The notes: generated by a model not told the origin, from the sequence alone. 58,144 bases of DNA from JBJXHC01 sp046160825 (GCA_046160825.1 JBJXHC010000130.1:1-58144); one strand, 5' to 3'; counted from the first letter of the stretch, positions 8,815 through 18,037 are shown. Program-made: numbers and translations.

Positions 8815-11316
8815 GTGCAGCACCTGAACAGACAAATACCGCCCAAGGCCCACACCGCGATGTACAACTGGCACAAGTTCTGGGGCAGAAAAACCTGGAA
8901 CGTTGTCAGCGAGTTCATTGCCAACTATTCGATGATGGATGCGATTGTTCTGGATCCATTTTCTGGCAGCGGCGTAACAGCACTTGAAGCCCTAAGGCTC
9001 GGTCGTCGCGTGATTGCCGTTGATTTGAATCCCGTTGCAACCGAAATCCTTCGTCTCACTATCCTTCCTGTTGACCTCGTTGAACTGCAAGATGCCTTTC
9101 GTCGAGTAGAAGAGAAAGTCAAGGACTCGGTTCTTGATCTCTACAAGACTCAATGCAGAAAATGTAAAGCCGACATTTCGATTGAATGTGCGATCTGGAC
9201 TCGCGACGAGAAGAAGAAGTTGTTATTGGAAGAATTGAGATACAAATGTCCTCATTGCAAGGAAGTAGTTGAGAAAGGCGGGAAGCCTTCACCCAAAGAT
9301 ATCAAAAGCGTCAAAGCGATTGCTGAGGAGTTCAAGAGTAAGCGCCTCTGGTATCCCAAGAACCCCTTATCCTATTCTGACGGTCGGCCGTTCATGAAAA
9401 AGGAACGGTACGAGTCTATCGACGAATTGTTTACACCCCGCAATCTCTACGCTCTTGCACTCATCATGAATGCCATCGAGAAAGAACCTGATGAAAAGTT
9501 ACGGGACTTTTTGAAAATTGCTTTCTCTTCGATGGTTCACCTTTGTTCAACAATGGTGCCCGCATTAGGTCCTGCTGAAACGAATCATCAGACAGCATTC
9601 AGTTCCGTGTGGACTCAGCACAGTTATTGGTTCGCGCCGGAGTTCATGGAGCAGAATGTCTGGAACAAGTTTGAAAGCTCCATGATGGGACATCAGGGAC
9701 TACTCAAAGCTAAAGCAGAGTCCAACAAGTACTTTAAGAATGTAAAGGTGACCAAGAGCATCAAGCAGGTTCTTGATGCGAAGGCGGACATTTGTATCAT
9801 CACCGGCAATTGCATTGATGTTCTGGACAAACTCCCCTCACGTTCCATCGACTACATCTTCACCGACCCCCCGTATGATGCTTCAATACAGTACGGCGAG
9901 CTTTCCTATCTTTGGGCGGCATGGTTGAAGAAAGACAACGGTTATGTCGACAGGATATCCGAGCAAGAGATTGTACGGAACGAGAGACAGCACAAGGATT
10001 TCGAGGTCTACCACACCCTTCTCCGCCGCAGCTTTGAGGGAATGTACAATGCCCTGAAACTTGGCCGGTACCTTACGCTGACGTTTCATAATCCCACATT
10101 CAAAGTCCGCAATGCGACTATACGCGCCGGGACGTACGGTGGCTTTGATTTTGAGAAAGTCCATCATCAGCCCACTGCACAGAAGTCAGGCAAGTCCCTT
10201 CTTCAGCCGTTCGGCTCTGCGATGGGGGATTTTTATCTCCGATTCCGCAAACCGCAATCGACTCAGGCGAAATCCGAACAGCCGGAAGAGATTAGCGAGC
10301 AGAGATTCGAGAAAATCGTTGTTGATACAACGATTGAACTTCTTGCAGAACGCGCCGAGCCGACGCCGTACACCATCGTCATCAATTACATCGACCCCGT
10401 GCTTGCGAAGCACGGTTTCTTTTCAAGCGTGGAAACGGGTTTGGATGTGAAGACAGTGCTGACAAGACACGTCGGCAAGGAATTCAAGTTGGTCAGCGAG
10501 AACATCGGGGGTGCGCGGGGCAAACTTTGGTGGTTTAACGACATGAGTCTTGTTGCCCGCCTGCAAGAGTTTCCGTTGTCGGAGCGTGTTGAGCAAACTG
10601 TTTTGCGTTTACTCAAGTCAAAGGGCCGCATTACTTTTACGGACGCGTGGGAAGCAGTGAGTATTGAGTTTCCCAATTCACTAACTTCTGATAGTACAAG
10701 TATCAAGGAATCCCTCTCCCAGTTTGCACGCCAGGTAACCGGCGGCTTTTGGTTGCTGAAGCCGCAGGTGGACGAGCGGGAACGGCAGCACAGCGAGATT
10801 ATCGCTATTCTTGCTCAGACCGGTCAGAAGCTGGGGTACAAAATTTGGGTGGGAAAGAAGGAACAGTCCGACAATTATGAGATGAAGCCGCTTGAATCGT
10901 ATGTCACGGCGAACATCGCACAGTTAAAAGGCATTGCCGACCTCAAAACGGTGGAGATGATTGACTTGCTGTGGGTGAAAGGCAGCGGCGTAGCTGCGGC
11001 CTTCGAGATCGAATCGACCACAACCATGACGAGCGCGCTGGTAAGGGGATCCAACCTGCCGGCGGAAATACCCAAGTACATGGTGATTCCGGAGGAGCGC
11101 GAGGAGCAGTTGCAGCGTAAAATGAAATCCCCGATGTTCGCCGAGAGATTTGCCCTCGATCAATGGGGAATTCTGTTCTTCGATACCATACGGGTAAATC
11201 AGAAGAAATTGAAATCCGGTGAGGCGACGCTCAAGGAATTGATTGACCAAAAGGCAAAACCCGGGCTCGTGCGTGAGCCTGATCCTAACTATAGTTTTTC
11301 TTTTCAGGAAGCATGA
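8815..11316 (+). CDS. DNA methyltransferase (N4/N6 type) with zinc ribbon and C-terminal nuclease-like domain
   Basis: The 833-residue protein opens with a methyltransferase module: LDPFSGSGVTALEA (AdoMet motif I, residues 46-59) and TDPPYDAS (catalytic motif IV, 350-357). About 290 residues lie between them, including a zinc ribbon of two CxxC pairs (C114/C117 and C145/C148). Residues 480-690 look like winged-helix and helical linker. The C-terminus has IDLLW (D717), then AAAFEIESTT (E731, E733) and a YMVIPEEREEQ strand, a pattern resembling PD-(D/E)xK nucleases with an ExE in place of ExK, as in BamHI. A methyltransferase and nuclease in one chain suggests a single-gene restriction-modification enzyme or modification-dependent regulator; that is inference. 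The GTG start lies three bases after eno, and the end overlaps the next gene by ATGA. Confidence 0.8.
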   Translation: MQHLNRQIPPKAHTAMYNWHKFWGRKTWNVVSEFIANYSMMDAIVLDPFSGSGVTALEALRLGRRVIAVDLNPVATEILRLTILPVDLVELQDAFRRVEEKVKDSVLDLYKTQCRKCKADISIECAIWTRDEKKKLLLEELRYKCPHCKEVVEKGGKPSPKDIKSVKAIAEEFKSKRLWYPKNPLSYSDGRPFMKKERYESIDELFTPRNLYALALIMNAIEKEPDEKLRDFLKIAFSSMVHLCSTMVPALGPAETNHQTAFSSVWTQHSYWFAPEFMEQNVWNKFESSMMGHQGLLKAKAESNKYFKNVKVTKSIKQVLDAKADICIITGNCIDVLDKLPSRSIDYIFTDPPYDASIQYGELSYLWAAWLKKDNGYVDRISEQEIVRNERQHKDFEVYHTLLRRSFEGMYNALKLGRYLTLTFHNPTFKVRNATIRAGTYGGFDFEKVHHQPTAQKSGKSLLQPFGSAMGDFYLRFRKPQSTQAKSEQPEEISEQRFEKIVVDTTIELLAERAEPTPYTIVINYIDPVLAKHGFFSSVETGLDVKTVLTRHVGKEFKLVSENIGGARGKLWWFNDMSLVARLQEFPLSERVEQTVLRLLKSKGRITFTDAWEAVSIEFPNSLTSDSTSIKESLSQFARQVTGGFWLLKPQVDERERQHSEIIAILAQTGQKLGYKIWVGKKEQSDNYEMKPLESYVTANIAQLKGIADLKTVEMIDLLWVKGSGVAAAFEIESTTTMTSALVRGSNLPAEIPKYMVIPEEREEQLQRKMKSPMFAERFALDQWGILFFDTIRVNQKKLKSGEATLKELIDQKAKPGLVREPDPNYSFSFQEA

Positions 11317-12710
11317 AAATAAAATTCGGTACAGACGGCTGGCGCGCAGTGATTGCCGACGATTTTACATTCCAGAATCTTGAGAAAGTGGCCCTTGCTA
11401 CTGCGCGATTCTATAAAAACCACAAGAAAATCAGGAATGGCATTGTTATCGGATACGACGCGCGGTTCATGGGGCGCGAGTTTGCGGAGAAGTCTGCCGA
11501 AGTCATGGCCAATGCCGGTATCAAGATAAAGCTGGCAGACAGTATTGTCAGCACGCCGATGATTTCATTGTTGACGAAGCTGGAGAATGCCGCCGCAGGT
11601 ATCGTGATTACCGCAAGCCACAACCCGCCAAAGTGGAATGGCTTCAAGATCAAGGGAGATTTCGGCGGACCGGCGCACCCGGAGACGATTACGAAGGTGG
11701 AGAAGGAATTGGGGAAGGTGTTGAAGCTGAAGAACATTCCCGCTGGAAAATATTCCTACAAGCAACTTGTTGAGAAGGGAAAGATCATTCCCATCAGCAT
11801 GAAGCAACGCTACCTCGACGACATTGCAGGAAAGATTGATCTGAACCTGATCCGTTCATCAGGCATCCGCATACTGTATGATTCCATGTATGGTGCGGGC
11901 CAGGGAGTGCTCGAATCCATTATTCCCGGTGTAACGGATCTTCATCCAACCTATAATCCTTCTTTTGGCGGTACCAACCCTGAACCCCTTGCACACAATC
12001 TCGGTGAACTCATGCGCCGGGTCAAGTCGGATGGTTTCCACATCGGCATTGCCACAGACGGTGATGCTGATCGCATCGGTGCCGTGGACGAACAAGGCAA
12101 CTTCGTCGACTCCCATCGCATCTTCTCGCTGTTGCTAAAATATTTCGTCGAACAAAAACATATGACCGGCGAAGTAGTCAAGTCTTTTTCCGTCAGCCAA
12201 ATGGTTGACAAACAGTGCAAGAAATACGGTCTTACGATGCACGAAACCGCAATCGGCTTCAAGCACATTTGTCGATTGATGACTGAGCGGGACATATTGA
12301 TCGGCGGCGAAGAAAGCGGCGGCCTTGGTGTTAAGGGGCATCTTCCGGAGCGCGATGGTATTTTTCTCGGACTGTTGTTGTGCGAGATGATGGCAGTACG
12401 GAAAAAGACGCTGGGCGCTCTTGTGCAAGAACTGATGGATGAATTCGGCCGACAGGAATTCCATCGCATCGACCTTCATGTCACCGAAAAAGAAAAGATC
12501 GCCATCATCAAGAAGTATACGAAAGGCATCAAGGAAATCGCCTGTTATTCCGTAACTGGCCGGAAGAATACCGATGGATTCAAATTCTTTGTTGAAGGAG
12601 GCTGGGTGTTGGTGCGAGCGTCTGGCACCGAACCGCTCATCAGATTCTATGCGGAAGCTGGGAGCCGTGAGAAAGTGAACGCGTTGCTTGCCGCAGCGAC
12701 CGAACGTTAA
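11313..12710 (+). CDS. Phosphoglucomutase/phosphomannomutase family enzyme
   Basis: This 465-residue alpha-D-phosphohexomutase has all four family motifs: ITASHNPPKWNGFK with the phosphoserine (residues 92-101), the metal loop DGDADRIG, the sugar-binding GGEESGG, and the phosphate-binding RASGTEPLIRFY near the C-terminus. It interconverts 1- and 6-phosphates of glucose, mannose or glucosamine; the substrate is not decided by these motifs. KFGTDGWRAVIADDFT at the N-terminus is frequent in glucose-type members. The gene overlaps the methyltransferase-nuclease gene by four bases and is followed after 24 bases by a GalT-like gene, which fits sugar-phosphate metabolism. Confidence 0.92.
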   Translation: MKIKFGTDGWRAVIADDFTFQNLEKVALATARFYKNHKKIRNGIVIGYDARFMGREFAEKSAEVMANAGIKIKLADSIVSTPMISLLTKLENAAAGIVITASHNPPKWNGFKIKGDFGGPAHPETITKVEKELGKVLKLKNIPAGKYSYKQLVEKGKIIPISMKQRYLDDIAGKIDLNLIRSSGIRILYDSMYGAGQGVLESIIPGVTDLHPTYNPSFGGTNPEPLAHNLGELMRRVKSDGFHIGIATDGDADRIGAVDEQGNFVDSHRIFSLLLKYFVEQKHMTGEVVKSFSVSQMVDKQCKKYGLTMHETAIGFKHICRLMTERDILIGGEESGGLGVKGHLPERDGIFLGLLLCEMMAVRKKTLGALVQELMDEFGRQEFHRIDLHVTEKEKIAIIKKYTKGIKEIACYSVTGRKNTDGFKFFVEGGWVLVRASGTEPLIRFYAEAGSREKVNALLAAATER

Positions 12711-12734
12711 TCGTCATATTCAAGGACCAAAGTA

Positions 12735-14051
12735 ATGCAGGCCAAAATGTTCTATAACATTATGCCGGATGGCACGGTGAAACAGGTGAACCCATTCACC
12801 GGGACAGAGGTATGGTCTGTTGCCGGTCGTGGCCGCAAGCCGCTGACCAACGACGTCAAGCTAGTGACGAAGCCCGTTGAGGTCCACTCACCCGAGGACT
12901 ACTGCAGCTTTTGCCCGACTCGTTACTATGATACAGCGCCGGAGAAATCGCGGCTCGTCTTACGCGACGATCATTGGGAACGTTTGGATTTCCTGCCGCC
13001 GGATAAATTCACGGAAACCACGGCCGAGTTCCGGCGCGTTGGCAACATGTTCGAGATCGTGACGCTGGATTATTGGCGCAAGAACTACGCGTACAAAATG
13101 ATTGCCCAGCGTCAGAAATGGAAAGAGGACTACCTCGCGAACCCGGCAGGACTGAAGCATATCACGGAGGTCATTCATTACAAGCTCAAGCAGGAAGGAA
13201 AGACCGACGAACAGATAGAGAAGCTGCCGCTCTCCGAGCGTCTGGCAATTGCCGATGCGTTCTTTGGCGGAGGACACGAGATGATCATCGCAAAGCGACA
13301 CTACCGCTCCGGTGCCGCTGTGGACAGCGATCTCTTCCACTCCGGCGACCTGTCGTTGGAGGAACATTTTCGCTATTTCAAATTCACGATTGATGCCATC
13401 AGTGACACGGCAGCGGCAAATCGTTACGTGCGGTACGTGAGCGTGTTTCAAAACTGGTTGCGCCCGGCCGGTGCATCATTCGATCATCTCCACAAGCAGA
13501 TCGTCGCGCTCGATGAATGGGGCGCTTCCATTGAGAATCAGATCGCCATGTTGCGGAGCGATCCGAATGTCTTCAACGAGTACGGGGCGAACTTCGCCGC
13601 GCACCACAACCTGATCTTCGCGGAAAACGACCACGCCATCGCCTTTGCCGGTATTGGTCACCGTTATCCCACCATCGAAATCTATTCACGCGGTCATGCG
13701 GGCCGACCCTATGAGCATTCCGATGAAGAGATTCGCGGCATCAGTAACCTTGTGCATGCATGTCATGCAGCAATGGGGTCGTCCATCTCCTGTAACGAAG
13801 AGTGGTACTACACTCCCATCGACGCGGTGTATAAGATGCCCTGGCATGTGTTGATTAAATGGCGCGTGAACGTGCCCGCCGGGTTCGAAGGAGGGACGAG
13901 CATTTTTATCAATCCCATGACACCGATTGACCTGCGTGACCTGATGGTGCCGAAACTCTACCAGTTACGCGATCAGAACAAGATCGACCGGATCCGTATA
14001 GCGGAGGAGTGCCGCGTTGATCCCAATCCACTGAAGTATTATCTGAAATAG
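12735..14051 (+). CDS. HIT-superfamily protein related to galactose-1-phosphate uridylyltransferase (DUF4921-like)
   Basis: The 438-residue protein has a CSFC pair at residues 57-60 that could bind zinc and a HLHKQ motif at 251-255 within SFDHLHKQIVALDEWG. The latter matches the HxHxQ nucleotide-transfer site of GalT-type HIT proteins. Additional GalT-like features are NLIFAENDHAIAFAG and HVLIKWRVNVPAG. Resemblance is best to the uncharacterised DUF4921 group rather than to true GalT. A role in transferring or cleaving a nucleotide sugar is inferred, supported by the phosphohexomutase directly upstream. An AAGGA ribosome site precedes the ATG. Confidence 0.65.
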   Translation: MQAKMFYNIMPDGTVKQVNPFTGTEVWSVAGRGRKPLTNDVKLVTKPVEVHSPEDYCSFCPTRYYDTAPEKSRLVLRDDHWERLDFLPPDKFTETTAEFRRVGNMFEIVTLDYWRKNYAYKMIAQRQKWKEDYLANPAGLKHITEVIHYKLKQEGKTDEQIEKLPLSERLAIADAFFGGGHEMIIAKRHYRSGAAVDSDLFHSGDLSLEEHFRYFKFTIDAISDTAAANRYVRYVSVFQNWLRPAGASFDHLHKQIVALDEWGASIENQIAMLRSDPNVFNEYGANFAAHHNLIFAENDHAIAFAGIGHRYPTIEIYSRGHAGRPYEHSDEEIRGISNLVHACHAAMGSSISCNEEWYYTPIDAVYKMPWHVLIKWRVNVPAGFEGGTSIFINPMTPIDLRDLMVPKLYQLRDQNKIDRIRIAEECRVDPNPLKYYLK

Positions 14052-14093
14052 CAGACGATTTCCACCGGAGATCAATCCGCCTCCTTCCCGCCA

Positions 14094-14864
14094 ATGCACC
14101 TTCATTACCGCAGCTACGGTTCGGGTCATCCCCTTATTATCCTTCACGGACTTCTCGGCTCGCTCGACAACTGGGCCACGTTGGCCAAACGGCTCGCCGC
14201 ACAATTCCATGTGTTTGCCTTCGATGCACGCAACCACGGACGCTCATCACACAGCGACGTGATGAATTATGATGTGATGGTGGAAGACCTGCGAGCGTTC
14301 ATGCGTGAACATGGAATCGCATCGGCACATCTGCTCGGTCATTCCATGGGGGGCAAGACAGCAATGCAGTTTGCCGTGGAGCATCCCGAATACGTCAATA
14401 GACTCATTGTTGTCGATATAGCACCAAAGGCATACGGACGCAGACACGACCATATCTTTGAGGCTCTCTGCTCTCTTGATCTGAAGAAATTCTCGCACCG
14501 AAAGGAAGCCGAGGAGGTTCTCTCTCAGAAGATTCATGAACCAGCGACGGTGCAGTTTCTGCTCAAGAACCTTGTGCGAGAGGAGGAGGGAACATTCAAA
14601 TGGAAAATGAACCTGCCGGTTCTGAAGAAGCATTATGATGAAATTAGCGCGGGGTTATCGGAAGGTGCGAAGTTCGAGAAACCCGCACTCTTCGTGCGAG
14701 GCGGGAAGTCATCTTATATTCTGGATGAAGATCGTGCATTAATAAAGAAGATCTTCCCGCGCTCGAATATTCTCACGGTAAAGAACGCCGGACATTGGGT
14801 TCACGCTGATGCGCCGGATGAATTGGAGAAGATCGTTGTGGGGTTCCTTTCCGCGAAACCATAA
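14094..14864 (+). CDS. Alpha/beta-hydrolase (YbfF-like esterase)
   Basis: The 256-residue soluble protein has the classical alpha/beta-hydrolase order: oxyanion segment LHGLLGSLDNW, FDARNHGRSSHS, nucleophile elbow GHSMGG with the catalytic serine near residue 83, and a C-terminal AGHWVHADAP with the catalytic histidine. Length and motifs fit YbfF-type acyl-CoA/short-chain esterases. The substrate is unknown. It stands 42 bases after the GalT-like gene in the same direction, and its stop is a single base from the stop of the convergent sulfurtransferase gene. Confidence 0.85.
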   Translation: MHLHYRSYGSGHPLIILHGLLGSLDNWATLAKRLAAQFHVFAFDARNHGRSSHSDVMNYDVMVEDLRAFMREHGIASAHLLGHSMGGKTAMQFAVEHPEYVNRLIVVDIAPKAYGRRHDHIFEALCSLDLKKFSHRKEAEEVLSQKIHEPATVQFLLKNLVREEEGTFKWKMNLPVLKKHYDEISAGLSEGAKFEKPALFVRGGKSSYILDEDRALIKKIFPRSNILTVKNAGHWVHADAPDELEKIVVGFLSAKP

Positions 14865-14865
14865 C

Positions 14866-15768
14866 CTACCGCGTCAGAGAGTCCGGCTTCGCGGGAACAA
14901 ACACAGGCAAGTCTTCTCTTCCGCTCCAATCCTCAAATGATCCATCGTAGAGATGGACATTGTAGCCGAGCTGCTTTGCAGCAAGATACACCGTGCTTGC
15001 CGTCTGACCGACATGACAGTAGGCAGTTACGTCGTCACCGGGTTTGATGCCTGCCTGGTCAAACCTTGTTTTCATCGAATCCAATGAAACATATTTGTTT
15101 GTTGAATCGATCAATGTCGTGAAGTAGATATTGACCGCTCCGGGAATGCGCCCTGCTCTTGGATAGCCGCCACCATTGCCACCATAAAACTGCGGCGCAC
15201 GCGCGTCTATGATTGTCTTGCCTGATGCATTCAGCCGTTGCTGCACAAAGTCCGCGTTCACAAGGACGTCCGGCTTGACCTGCGGAGTAAATGACGCGCG
15301 TTGATACACCGGCAACTCCTTCGTTACGGATCGCCCCTCAGCTTTCCACGCCTCAAGTCCGCCGTCGAGAACATACGTGCGATCCCCCATGCCGAGGTAT
15401 TCCATGGTGATGTACATCCTCGCCGTTGGACTGACATTGCCGGCGACACCGTAGAGGACAACCGTGGATGAGTTTGAAATGCCGAGACCGTCGAGAAGCG
15501 TATCAAGTTGAGCCAGTGGTACAAGCTCAAAGTTCAATTCCGGGTTGGCAATTGCCATCCAGCCCGGCCAGAGGAATCGAGCACCGGGGATGTGTTCCTT
15601 CAGATAGTCACGCCTGTTCTGGGCGACGTTCAGGATAACAACAGTGGGATCGTTGAGACGTTCGGCAAGCCACTGCGGAGTGACGAGCGGCTTGTGCGTG
15701 TCGCTTGGTCCGGCAAAGAGAACTGTATGCACGACCGTGATCAGAATCAAGAACGTCAGGGATTTCAT
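14866..15768 (-). CDS. Exported two-domain sulfurtransferase (rhodanese family)
   Basis: The 300-residue product has a signal peptide (KSLTFLILITVVHTVLFAG) and two rhodanese domains. The N-terminal domain lacks a cysteine at the active loop (YGVAGNVSPTA), and the C-terminal one carries it in AYCHVGQTAS (Cys251), the arrangement of thiosulfate/3-mercaptopyruvate sulfurtransferases. The enzyme should move sulfane sulfur to an acceptor such as cyanide or a thiol in the periplasm. I chose the ATG at 15768 because GGAG lies seven bases upstream and a signal peptide follows at once; an in-frame ATG ten codons earlier has no ribosome site. It is monocistronic by layout. Confidence 0.88.
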   Translation of the reverse strand: MKSLTFLILITVVHTVLFAGPSDTHKPLVTPQWLAERLNDPTVVILNVAQNRRDYLKEHIPGARFLWPGWMAIANPELNFELVPLAQLDTLLDGLGISNSSTVVLYGVAGNVSPTARMYITMEYLGMGDRTYVLDGGLEAWKAEGRSVTKELPVYQRASFTPQVKPDVLVNADFVQQRLNASGKTIIDARAPQFYGGNGGGYPRAGRIPGAVNIYFTTLIDSTNKYVSLDSMKTRFDQAGIKPGDDVTAYCHVGQTASTVYLAAKQLGYNVHLYDGSFEDWSGREDLPVFVPAKPDSLTR

Positions 15769-15859
15769 TGCAATCTCCGGATGAATGAGGAAGGACATTG
15801 TACCATGATACGGGATGGGATGGCGGAGTGTTGCAGCTGTGTTTGAAACGATCCCTTCT

Positions 15860-18037
15860 TTAGTTCTCCGGGAGTCGTTGTCTATAGGTCTTCAGTATTT
15901 CGGGAGTTACCTGCTCAGGGGCAACAAGCTGATAGTGTTTCTCCGCCACAACTTTGACGCCCTCCCCGGTATTCTCGAATTCAAATAGTGCAATCTTGTT
16001 ATTTGAGACGAACTGTGCCCCGATTGCCCGGCAGACGAGGTGTGGGAACTTGCTCTTGCACATCTCGAAGTCTTGCTCGATTTGCACAACGTTGATTCTG
16101 TCCTTCCCGCCTTTTGCCTGCACGGGAAGGGCATAGTGGACGCCTCTCTTGTCCACGCCGACATATACCTCATCGGTTTCAACCTGACCAAGATGAGCCA
16201 CCGATGTGCGAAGATGATTCTGCAGCGAGTAGCAGGTGATGCCCGTGAAGATGTCGAGGAGTCTGTTGTAACGAAGCTTGGCAAGTAAAGCTTGCTCATC
16301 ATCAAGAGCATACAAAGCAATAAGCCCGGGAGTGGAATCGGGAATTTTGGTCTCAGCCAGCAGCTCGTTCGGGCTTATATCCTTCTCTGAGATAAGTGCA
16401 AAGCAATACTTTGCCCGTCCCGCGGGACGAATAACCCATTGTTTTCCCGTAGGTGCTTTGTCTCGAACTTTCTCGGGCAGGTCTGCACGGTATCGGAAGC
16501 TGTAAATAATATCTCCAAGATTCTTCGGAAGCGTGATGGAGAGCTTCTTGGCGATGTGCCCAATCTCCTCCCGCGCAAAGGGGACCTCTGTTGCTCCCTT
16601 CTTGTAATTTGTAAGGAAGATTCGCTCGATGATTTGAGAGTACCTGTTTGGTGGCGTCTTCATTGTTATTCCGTGATCCTTTCTATGAGCATATCGGGGG
16701 CTGGGTTCGGCTATTCGCGCCGATCTTCCGGGCCAGCGCAACACGACAACCTCTTCCCGTAACTGATCCTTTGTTGCGGTTGCGAGGCGTGTTCGGAAAA
16801 GGTCAATACTTGACACTTCGTATCCGAACGAGGAGGCAATGTCCGCCAATAGCTGTCCGGTACGAATCATTACGCGAAGATAAGAGGCCTGGTCTCCAAC
16901 AACATATGCGAGTTGAGCCCCTGGTTTTAGTGCATGCCGCAGTTCGCTGAAGTGACGTGCCATTCCCCCGAAATACAATCTTGTAACACGATGATAAAGC
17001 CGCTCGAATCCACTGGTCTTTCCAAGTTCTATTCGTCTCTCCTCAATGCTGCGTGCAATTCTCTCCACTTGGGCGTGTGAAGCAACCCATTGATCATCGT
17101 CATCACCTTTGTATACATTGCGAGTGTTGGAACGAAGGAGGTGTTGCTTCAAATCCCGCAGTTCATGCTTGTTACGGAGGAAGCCAAGAATGACGGATTC
17201 AAGACGCGTCGTTCGCGTATAATCTTTTTCATTGGGGTAAGGGGGAGAGGTGATAACTGCACTTATGCTTGCCGGGTCAATCACGTGAAGAAGTGAACGG
17301 GCATCCGCTTGGTGTAACACCGCGGGCACTTCTTCGAATTTCACAAGCACCTCCATATCCCTTGCCATTGATTGAACACCGGCCATCCATGTGTGTATCA
17401 CGGGCGCATCGTTTTTGATCTTCCCAACCCCCACCTCAGGTCCAAAATGGAGATTGCTTATGGATGCAACAAGTGATTTGGCAAGCGCCAACAGTAGGTG
17501 GTCATGGAATCGGACATCTCGATACTCATTGATAACGTCGAGTAAGACGAGAGTCTTGTGCAGGGGGCGAGGACTAATGGAGTTTGTCAGGAGAAGCTTA
17601 AAGCTTTCATGTGGGAGGGATCGTAGTTGATGAGTGCTATCCTCATCAACATTCTCCAAAAGGTGAAGGGGATTGTCTGATACACCCTGTTCGTGAAGTC
17701 GCCTTGTGGCTTCTTCGGCGATTCGCTCAGCGTGTTGCCGCAATCCCAGTGGGTCGACATGCCATCGCGTTTTTACGCGGCCAGCAAAATGACACATCGG
17801 ATGGGGCTCAACACCAATGCTCGGTATTCCGAGTTTCTTGCATTCGACGATTGTCGTTCCTGTACCACAGAATGGGTCAAGTACCCAATCGGTCTTCTGC
17901 AATCCGAACCGATCTGCATATTCGCGGACAAGGTGGGGAGGAAAGGACAAAACGAAGCGATACCAATCGTGGCCCGCAGAATCTGCGGCGACCACCCGGT
18001 TCAAGATGGAATTATTGATAGTTGGAAAAGTCAGCAA
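15860..18037 (-). CDS. DNA methyltransferase-restriction endonuclease fusion (single-chain R-M candidate)
   Basis: Residues 1-440 are an AdoMet-dependent amino-methyltransferase: motif I VLDPFCGTGTTIVE (53-66) and motif IV TSPPYPNEKDY (263-273). The TSPPY form is the one common in N4-cytosine enzymes. About 200 residues between the motifs may include target-recognition sequence. Residues 460-725 form a separate domain ending in ETDEVYVGVDKRG...LPVQAKGGKDRINVVQIEQD (620-656), a D/E...QxK nuclease core followed by an acidic, strand-rich end. This is the layout of a one-gene restriction-modification enzyme. It has its own promoter at 18074-18102 and no partner genes, between sulfurtransferase and ABC-F genes. 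Cleavage activity is inferred from the motif only. Confidence 0.8.
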   Translation of the reverse strand: MLTFPTINNSILNRVVAADSAGHDWYRFVLSFPPHLVREYADRFGLQKTDWVLDPFCGTGTTIVECKKLGIPSIGVEPHPMCHFAGRVKTRWHVDPLGLRQHAERIAEEATRRLHEQGVSDNPLHLLENVDEDSTHQLRSLPHESFKLLLTNSISPRPLHKTLVLLDVINEYRDVRFHDHLLLALAKSLVASISNLHFGPEVGVGKIKNDAPVIHTWMAGVQSMARDMEVLVKFEEVPAVLHQADARSLLHVIDPASISAVITSPPYPNEKDYTRTTRLESVILGFLRNKHELRDLKQHLLRSNTRNVYKGDDDDQWVASHAQVERIARSIEERRIELGKTSGFERLYHRVTRLYFGGMARHFSELRHALKPGAQLAYVVGDQASYLRVMIRTGQLLADIASSFGYEVSSIDLFRTRLATATKDQLREEVVVLRWPGRSARIAEPSPRYAHRKDHGITMKTPPNRYSQIIERIFLTNYKKGATEVPFAREEIGHIAKKLSITLPKNLGDIIYSFRYRADLPEKVRDKAPTGKQWVIRPAGRAKYCFALISEKDISPNELLAETKIPDSTPGLIALYALDDEQALLAKLRYNRLLDIFTGITCYSLQNHLRTSVAHLGQVETDEVYVGVDKRGVHYALPVQAKGGKDRINVVQIEQDFEMCKSKFPHLVCRAIGAQFVSNNKIALFEFENTGEGVKVVAEKHYQLVAPEQVTPEILKTYRQRLPEN

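Noticed and set aside
7918..8874. 318-codon open frame opposite eno
   Set aside because: It mirrors enolase codon bias, starts inside the next gene and has no protein-like motif.
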